From Acidimicrobiia bacterium (GTDB lineage Bacteria; Actinomycetota; Acidimicrobiia; IMCC26256; BP-133), in NCBI GenBank assembly GCA_025923175.1, contig JAICGL010000110.1:1-9758 (forward strand): 9,758 bases of DNA, given 5' to 3'. The position numbers and the translations under genes were made by a program. The notes under the pieces were generated by a model. It searched no databases, was not told the origin of the DNA, and was given only the letters and a program-made list of their open reading frames with translations. This document shows positions 1-4,562 of the stretch, in pieces (position 1 is the stretch's first letter; every line of letters starts with the position of its first letter).

Positions 1-108
1 ATCGGCTCTGTGGAAGGCATCAACAGTGGCTGTCGTTTGGGCAGCCCCCATTGGCGCCGCTGCTCGAAGGGGCTCGCAGAGTTCGTGTCCCGTGAGGATA
101 GTGCTTGC

Positions 109-123
109 CGGGGGACACCCCCG
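109..123 (+). repeat. Compact GC hairpin in the leader
   Basis: CGGGGG (109-114) and CCCCCG (118-123) are perfect complements around a three-base loop. The same G run can instead pair with the next C run (126-130). GGGACAC (112-118) can pair with GTGTCCC (85-91), giving mutually exclusive structures. No T-run follows, so a classical terminator is not supported. It could be the 3' end signal of a gene left of the window or part of the leader. Confidence 0.45.
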
Positions 124-180
124 AACCCCCGGGGCCCTAGGAGGCCATTCCCCAGCACCCGTCACAACTCTGACATCACG

Positions 181-269
181 GACGGATGTAAGGGACCACA
201 TCCCTGAATGCGCCGCCAATGGCTCGAACGGGCTATGGCCGGAGGGCCGAAGGTCCCGCACCATCCGTC
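181..269 (+). ncRNA. Candidate structured 5' leader RNA (unclassified)
   Basis: Two nested, collinear stems close an ~89-base element. GACGGATG (181-188) pairs perfectly with CATCCGTC (262-269), and GGGACC (192-197) pairs perfectly with GGTCCC (252-257). They are separated by small internal loops of three and four bases, and the internal ~54 bases hold further short GC pairings. The element ends three bases before the protease ATG and covers the place where a Shine-Dalgarno sequence would lie; none is visible there. I compared it by eye with c-di-GMP-I, c-di-AMP (ydaO), cobalamin, TPP, SAM and glycine riboswitch signatures and saw no match. It may be a cis-regulatory RNA controlling translation of the protease. 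The structure is read directly from sequence; the function is inference. Confidence 0.45.
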
Positions 270-271
270 GC

Positions 272-1882
272 ATGCGGGCGAAGCGAAACCTCATCGCGTC
301 TGTCGTAGTCGTTCTCGCCGGAGCATGGATCGCTCCTGCCAACCCGTCGCTGGCATCGGAAGCCGCAGACACCGCAGTCATCATTCAGGGAGCCTCACCA
401 GAGGCTGTCCGGGCCGCCGTCGAGGCCCACCACGGCAAGGTCACCCAGGACCTCTGGATCGTGGGCGGCGTGGCCGCCGACGTTCCCGCCGACCGCCTGG
501 CGGCCATCGCCGCCGAGCCCGGCATCACCCATGTCTCCGAGGACGTGGCCGTCCAGGTCCAGGACGCCACCCCCTCCCCTCTCCACGCCGCCTCGGCCGT
601 CTACTCGAAGGCGGTCGGAGCGGACCGGTTGTGGGCCGAGGGAGTCGACGGTGAGGGCATCACCGTCGCAGTGGTCGACACCGGCGTCGAAAAGGTCGCC
701 GACCTCGCTGGCCGGGTCGTCGGCGGAGTCGACTTCTCCGGCGGCAACAACCCCTACGACGACGAGTTCGGCCACGGCACATTTGTCGCCGGCCTGATCG
801 CCGGGAACGGCGCCTCGTCGGGCGGGCAGTACAAGGGCGTCGCCCCCAAGGCGAAGATCGTCTCGATCAAGATCGCCGGCGCCGACGGTGCCAGCGACGT
901 CAGCCACGTCCTGGCCGCGATGCAGTGGGCCGTCTCATTCCGGGCCGACTACGGGATCCGGGTCCTCAACCTCTCGCTCGGGACGGATTCCACCCAGAGC
1001 TACTTCCTGAGCCCGCTGAACGCCGCTGTCGAGCGGGCGTGGGACAACGGCATCGTCGTCACGGTCTCGTCGTCCAACAACGGGCCAGGGGCCGGGACGG
1101 TCTCCAAGCCCGGTGACGACCCGCTGGTCATCACCGTCGGCGCCTCCGACGACAAGGGCACGCCGGGCCAGGGCGACGACGTCATGGCCGGGTTCTCCGG
1201 TCAGGGCCCGACGGCGTCCGACGGGCTGACGAAGCCCGACCTGGTCGCCCCCGGCCGGTCGGTCATCAGCCTCCGAGCCCCGGGCTCGGCGATCGACGCC
1301 GCCTACCCCGGCTCCCGGGTCGGCTCGGCCTACTTCAAGGGCTCGGGCACCTCCTTCTCGACAGCCATCACCTCCGGGGCGGCCGCCCTGCTCCTCGAGC
1401 GGGAGCCGGGTCTCACCCCCGACCAGATCAAGGCCCGCCTCCTCGGCTCCGCCGGGACGGGGCCCGCCGGCGACGCCAACATCGACGGCCACGGCTCGCT
1501 CGACGCCTACGCCGCCGCCCACGCCGGAACCTTCGAATCGGCCAACGAGGGCGTCACCCGCTCGCTGGGCACCGGTTCGATCAACCTCGACCGCGGCTCG
1601 CTGCAGGTGCAGATCCAGCTCGGGCTCATCCCGGACCTGCTCGGCCTGCTGCTGCAGCCCGTCTACCAGCTGCTCTTCGGCACCGACCTGACCGCCCAGA
1701 ACCAGCTGTTCGACTCCCTCGACTTCCTCACGTCGGAGTGGACCGGCAGCCGGTGGTACGAGAGCCAGTGGGGCGGCAGCCGGTGGTATGGCAGCCGCTG
1801 GTACGGCTCCCGCTGGTACGGCTCCCGCTGGTACGGCTCCCGCTGGTACGGCAGCCGCTGGTACGGAATCGCCTGGGAATAG
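272..1882 (+). CDS. Secreted subtilisin-like (S8) serine protease with Trp-repeat tail
   Basis: Predicted exported endopeptidase of 536 aa. Met1 is placed at 272 because a good signal peptide follows at once: a basic n-region with RAKR, a hydrophobic stretch at about 7-21, and likely cleavage near residue 29. Residues ~33-97 resemble an I9 inhibitor propeptide. The S8 domain covers ~110-465. Its catalytic residues are Asp136 (VVDTGV), His168 (GHGTFVAG) and Ser361 (GTSFS), with oxyanion Asn269 in SSSNNG instead of the usual AAGN. A linker (~470-525) containing TGSINLDRGS leads to a tail with Trp every five residues to the C-terminus. Such RGS linkers followed by W-repeat tails are known to me from other actinobacterial S8 peptidases. 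No Shine-Dalgarno precedes 272, and an inverted repeat ends at 269. The next gene starts 7 bases after the stop, so this is the first gene of an operon. The triad suggests an active enzyme; the substrate is unknown. Confidence 0.93.
   Translation: MRAKRNLIASVVVVLAGAWIAPANPSLASEAADTAVIIQGASPEAVRAAVEAHHGKVTQDLWIVGGVAADVPADRLAAIAAEPGITHVSEDVAVQVQDATPSPLHAASAVYSKAVGADRLWAEGVDGEGITVAVVDTGVEKVADLAGRVVGGVDFSGGNNPYDDEFGHGTFVAGLIAGNGASSGGQYKGVAPKAKIVSIKIAGADGASDVSHVLAAMQWAVSFRADYGIRVLNLSLGTDSTQSYFLSPLNAAVERAWDNGIVVTVSSSNNGPGAGTVSKPGDDPLVITVGASDDKGTPGQGDDVMAGFSGQGPTASDGLTKPDLVAPGRSVISLRAPGSAIDAAYPGSRVGSAYFKGSGTSFSTAITSGAAALLLEREPGLTPDQIKARLLGSAGTGPAGDANIDGHGSLDAYAAAHAGTFESANEGVTRSLGTGSINLDRGSLQVQIQLGLIPDLLGLLLQPVYQLLFGTDLTAQNQLFDSLDFLTSEWTGSRWYESQWGGSRWYGSRWYGSRWYGSRWYGSRWYGSRWYGIAWE
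1745..1879 (+). repeat. 15-bp tandem repeat coding GSRWY units
   Basis: Nine consecutive 15-base units lie at the 3' end of the protease gene. They encode GSRWY, ESQWG, six GSRWY units and GIAWE. The central units are near-identical in DNA (GGC TCC/AGC CGC TGG TAC), which suggests recent expansion by slippage or unequal exchange. Counting the SEW just upstream, ten Trp residues are spaced exactly five apart. Unit length is a multiple of three, so copy-number changes keep the frame. The other frames are also open here, which creates spurious ORFs on both strands. Confidence 0.95.
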
Positions 1883-1889
1883 GAACACC
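1881..1889 (+). promoter_or_regulatory. Weak ribosome binding site and coupling junction for gene 2
   Basis: AGGA (1881-1884) overlaps the last two bases of the protease TAG and lies five bases before TTG at 1890. No ATG or GTG lies in the gene-2 frame near here. Ribosomes ending the protease would be positioned to restart, so the two proteins are probably translationally coupled. Confidence 0.6.
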
Positions 1890-4193
1890 TTGCCTCCCCG
1901 TCTCCGAAATCTGATCGGCGCAGTCGCCGCCGCCGGCCTCGCCACGCTCGCCGTGGCCTGGGCCGTCGGCGGTGACGCCGGTGTCGGGCCGGTGGCCGAG
2001 TGGGCGGCCTTCGCAGTCGTCCTCGCGCTCAGCTGGTCCTTCCCGCTCCTCGTGCTGCGCAGAGAGGAGACGGAGGCCTTCTCGCTCGACGAGGCGTTCC
2101 TGGTGGCGGCGGCGATGCTCCTCACGCCGTTCGGAACGATCCTCACCTTCGGCGTCGCCGCCGTCGTGAGCCATGTCGTGCGACGGCGGCCGATCTCCCG
2201 ACTGGCGTTCAACTTCGGCATGGTCCTGTGCGCCAGCGGCGCGGCTGTCGGGGTCATCAACCTCGTCGGCGTGCACAGGGGCGTGCGGCCTCTCGACCTG
2301 GGCGCCGTCGTGCTCGGTGCCGCCGTCTTCCTCGCCGTCAACAGCATCCTGGTCTCCGCGGTCCTGGCGGCGGCCGACGATCAGCCCTTCTGGCGGACCC
2401 TGACCGACGGGGCCGGCTTCCGCCTGCTGCAGTGGACGGCGACCGTCGCGGTCGGCCTCCTCGGTGGACTGGCCGGTTCGGCGTACTCGTGGGCCCTCCT
2501 GCTGACGCTGGTTCCCATGGCCGCCGTGCAGGTGGTCCTGTCCGGCTCGCTGCGGGCCCGGAGGGATCACGAACGCGTCGACGGCCTGCTGCGCGCCGCC
2601 CTCGATTCCCACGCCTCGATGCAGCCCGCCGATGTGGAAGAAGCCATCGCCGCTTCGGCGCGGGAACTGCTCGACTGCCGCCAGGCACGCCTCTCGGAAA
2701 CGCCTGCGGGTGAGGGTGAGCTCGGCAGCCGGGTGCCGGGCCCGCGTTATCCCGAGCGCTTCCTCGTTGTCTCCGAGCGACGCGGCCACGAAGCATTCAC
2801 CGCACACGACGCAAAGCTGCTCGACGCTCTGGTCGCGGTGGGCTCGAGCGCGCTCCACAACGCGGAACTCGTCGAGCAGCTCAAGCACGAGGCGTTCCAC
2901 GACGCGCTCACCGGTCTACCCAACCAGCTCCTCTTCGAGGAGACCGTCAGCCTGGCGCTCGCTGAGCGGCGCCAGCCGGAGCGCAGGCTCGCCGTCTTCG
3001 TCCTCGACGTCGACCGGTTCAAGCGGGTCAACGACAGCCTTGGCCACCCGGCCGGCAACGAGCTGCTGTGCGAGGTGGCCCGGCGCCTGACAGGAGCGGT
3101 GCGGGGCGGCGACACCGTGGCCCGCATGAGCGGCGATGAGTTCACCCTGCTCGTCACCGGGCTGCGTTCGACCGGCGAAGCAGCGCTCGTGGCCGAGAAG
3201 GTCATGGCGGTGTTCCAGGCACCGTTCATGGTGGATGGCCAAGAGCTCTACGTCACCGCCAGCCTGGGAATCGCGGTGTCACCCGACGACGGGTCCCGCC
3301 CGTCGGTGCTGCTGAAGAACGCCGACGTCGCCATGTACCGGGCCAAGGAGCGGGGCCGGAACTGCTTCGAGATCTACAGCGTCGACATGGACGCCGGCGT
3401 CGAGGCCCGCCTGGCGCTCGAGGGTGACCTCCACCAGGCGATCGACAGCGGTCAGCTGCGAGTGGCCTACCAGCCGCAGATCGACCTGCTCACCGGCCGC
3501 CTGACCGGCGTCGAGGCTCTGGCCCGCTGGGATCACCCGACCCTCGGGCCGATCGCCCCCGACACGTTCATCCCGCTGGCCGAGGAGAGCGGCCTCATCG
3601 TGGCCCTCGACGACTGGGTCATGCGGACGGCCTGCGCCCAGGTCCGGGCCTGGCGCGACGCCGGCCTGCCGTCGCTGCGCATGGCGGTGAATCTGTCGGG
3701 CCGGGCCTTCTGGCGCTCCCGCATCGTGGAGCGGGTGACCGAGGTGCTCACCATCACCGGCGTCGATCCGGACCAACTCGAGCTCGAGGTCACCGAGAGC
3801 ATGGCCGTCGACGCGGTGGCCGATACCCGGCCGTTGTTCCGTGAGCTGGAAGCCCTCGGCGTACGGCTCGCCATCGACGACTTCGGGACGGGTTACTCCG
3901 CCCTCGGCCGCCTGCAGGGCCTGCCGTTCCACACCCTCAAGATCGACCGGTCATTTGTGTCCGGGGTGGAGAACCCGCACGACGAGGCGCCCATCGTGGC
4001 GGCCATGATCGCCATGGCCCACGCCCTCAAGCTCGAGGTGGTCGCCGAGGGCGTCGAAACCGAGGCGCAGCATGCGTTCCTGACCCGCAACGGCTGCGAC
4101 ATGGCCCAGGGCTACCTGTTCGGCCGCCCGGTCGACCCCGCCGAGATCGAGGCCTTGTTCCACCCCGAATCGGTGCTTGCCACCTCCCGCTGA
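1890..4193 (+). CDS. Membrane GAF-GGDEF-EAL protein (cyclic-di-GMP-type signalling)
   Basis: 767 aa from TTG 1890, chosen because it lies just past the protease stop with an AGGA upstream. The frame is open further back to ATG 1788 inside the protease repeat, giving an unlikely Ala/Gly/Pro extension. Residues ~8-220 carry about six to seven hydrophobic segments, so the N-terminus is a polytopic membrane sensor. A GAF-like region (~238-328) and a linker follow, then GGDEF (~332-490) and EAL (~505-755). GGDEF: metal Asp373, guanine-contact Asn381, SGDEF at 414-418, and inhibitory-site RGGD at 405-408. The second guanine-reading residue, normally Asp, is Asn390 (GHPAGN). EAL: E542-A-L, TES, DDFGTGYS at 663-670, Lys684 and EGVE at 720-723 are present, so phosphodiesterase activity is likely. 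It should act at the inner membrane, making and/or degrading a cyclic dinucleotide. Partnership with the protease is inferred from the operon. Confidence 0.93.
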   Translation: MPPRLRNLIGAVAAAGLATLAVAWAVGGDAGVGPVAEWAAFAVVLALSWSFPLLVLRREETEAFSLDEAFLVAAAMLLTPFGTILTFGVAAVVSHVVRRRPISRLAFNFGMVLCASGAAVGVINLVGVHRGVRPLDLGAVVLGAAVFLAVNSILVSAVLAAADDQPFWRTLTDGAGFRLLQWTATVAVGLLGGLAGSAYSWALLLTLVPMAAVQVVLSGSLRARRDHERVDGLLRAALDSHASMQPADVEEAIAASARELLDCRQARLSETPAGEGELGSRVPGPRYPERFLVVSERRGHEAFTAHDAKLLDALVAVGSSALHNAELVEQLKHEAFHDALTGLPNQLLFEETVSLALAERRQPERRLAVFVLDVDRFKRVNDSLGHPAGNELLCEVARRLTGAVRGGDTVARMSGDEFTLLVTGLRSTGEAALVAEKVMAVFQAPFMVDGQELYVTASLGIAVSPDDGSRPSVLLKNADVAMYRAKERGRNCFEIYSVDMDAGVEARLALEGDLHQAIDSGQLRVAYQPQIDLLTGRLTGVEALARWDHPTLGPIAPDTFIPLAEESGLIVALDDWVMRTACAQVRAWRDAGLPSLRMAVNLSGRAFWRSRIVERVTEVLTITGVDPDQLELEVTESMAVDAVADTRPLFRELEALGVRLAIDDFGTGYSALGRLQGLPFHTLKIDRSFVSGVENPHDEAPIVAAMIAMAHALKLEVVAEGVETEAQHAFLTRNGCDMAQGYLFGRPVDPAEIEALFHPESVLATSR

Positions 4194-4210
4194 TTGCGGG
4201 AATACCGCAA
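4194..4210 (+). terminator. Short hairpin directly after the GGDEF-EAL stop
   Basis: TTGCGG (4194-4199) and CCGCAA (4205-4210) form a perfect six-base stem with a five-base loop, starting at the base after the TGA. A-rich sequence follows, not T-rich. It may protect or end the operon transcript; termination strength is uncertain. Confidence 0.4.
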
Positions 4211-4368
4211 ATACACCGACCGCTAGTTTGGTCAATGACGCCCTTGACAGGGTGTTATTTGCGCAGAAAGATATCTCCACACTCCCCAGCTGGGACAACC
4301 ATTTTCCCGCAGTATTCACGTTAGAATTAATTCGGACATAAAGGACAAATCCCCCGACCCATCGCCGA

Positions 4369-4409
4369 GCCGGGTCGGTGGCGAATCCCAACTTCGTCGC
4401 CGACCCGGC
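4369..4409 (+). terminator. Long hairpin between convergent genes
   Basis: The arms 4369-4384 and 4394-4409 form a 16-base-pair stem with a nine-base loop. Two of the pairs are G.U when read as plus-strand RNA; on the minus strand those become mismatches, so the structure favours plus-strand transcripts. It lies ~175 bases past the GGDEF-EAL stop. No T-run follows. It is probably a transcription-end or RNA-stability element of the operon. Confidence 0.55.
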
Positions 4410-4488
4410 CGGTGATCCTCGTTACCTATTCGGCTTGTCGGCCATCGCCCACTCTCGACAACAACGACCGGTGACGGGGGTCCCCCCG

Positions 4489-4532
4489 CCTCGCCGGGCC
4501 CCGAGCCAATGTCGTCGCCGGGGCCGGCGAGG
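4489..4532 (-). terminator. GC-rich hairpin after the phosphatase gene
   Basis: CCTCGCCGG-g-CCCCG (4489-4503) pairs with CGGGGCCGGCGAGG (4519-4532). This gives 14 pairs with a single bulged G and a 15-base loop. It starts ~30 bases past the stop codon of the minus-strand phosphatase, the usual place for an intrinsic terminator. No T-run is present, as is common in high-GC Actinomycetota. Confidence 0.55.
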
Positions 4533-4562
4533 CTGGCGGTCAGTACGTCAGTTGAGCAGTCG

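Larger units (their letters stand above)
1..271 (+). other. Upstream region / leader of the protease operon
   Basis: No convincing gene was found in this stretch. It is GC-rich and open in several frames by composition only. It holds several inverted repeats: 85-91 with 112-118, a compact hairpin at 109-123, and a long two-part stem spanning 181-269 that ends three bases before the protease ATG. An AGGAGG occurs at 139-144, but no start codon of the protease frame follows it at a usable distance, and no standard -35/-10 pair was clear. The region probably contains the operon promoter and an RNA leader. The left edge may also hold the end or start of a neighbouring gene, which cannot be decided here. 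Confidence 0.5.
4211..4562. other. Convergent intergenic region
   Basis: About 350 bases with no convincing gene lie between the operon (plus) and the phosphatase gene (minus). The first part (to ~4350) is clearly richer in A/T than the surroundings. It contains a TTGACA (4244-4249), a TAGAAT (4322-4327) and the perfect palindrome GAATTAATTC (4324-4333). No plus-strand gene follows that such a promoter would serve. The second part carries two long GC hairpins, listed separately. Short ORFs here lack ribosome sites and protein-like composition. Confidence 0.6.

Noticed and set aside
1..51. Minus-strand reading frame starting at ATG 51 and running off the left edge
   Set aside because: The 17 codons visible look plausible as a protein N-terminus, but no ribosome site precedes it and it is too short to judge.
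181..269. Known c-di-GMP-I or c-di-AMP riboswitch in the leader
   Set aside because: The conserved core signatures of these classes were not found by eye; only a generic structured element is supported.
26..271. Upstream extension of the protease reading frame to ATG 26
   Set aside because: Would place 82 residues of non-protein-like sequence before a normal signal peptide; no suitable ribosome site before 26.
935..2347. Minus-strand ORF of 470 aa across the protease and the start of the GGDEF-EAL gene
   Set aside because: Lies opposite two well-supported genes; composition is repeats of Ala/Gly/Val/Pro mirroring the plus-strand codons; no ribosome site or recognisable domain.
1728..2900. 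Minus-strand ORF of 390 aa opposite the GGDEF-EAL gene
   Set aside because: Antisense shadow; its C-terminal RTSGS repeat is only the GSRWY DNA repeat read backwards.
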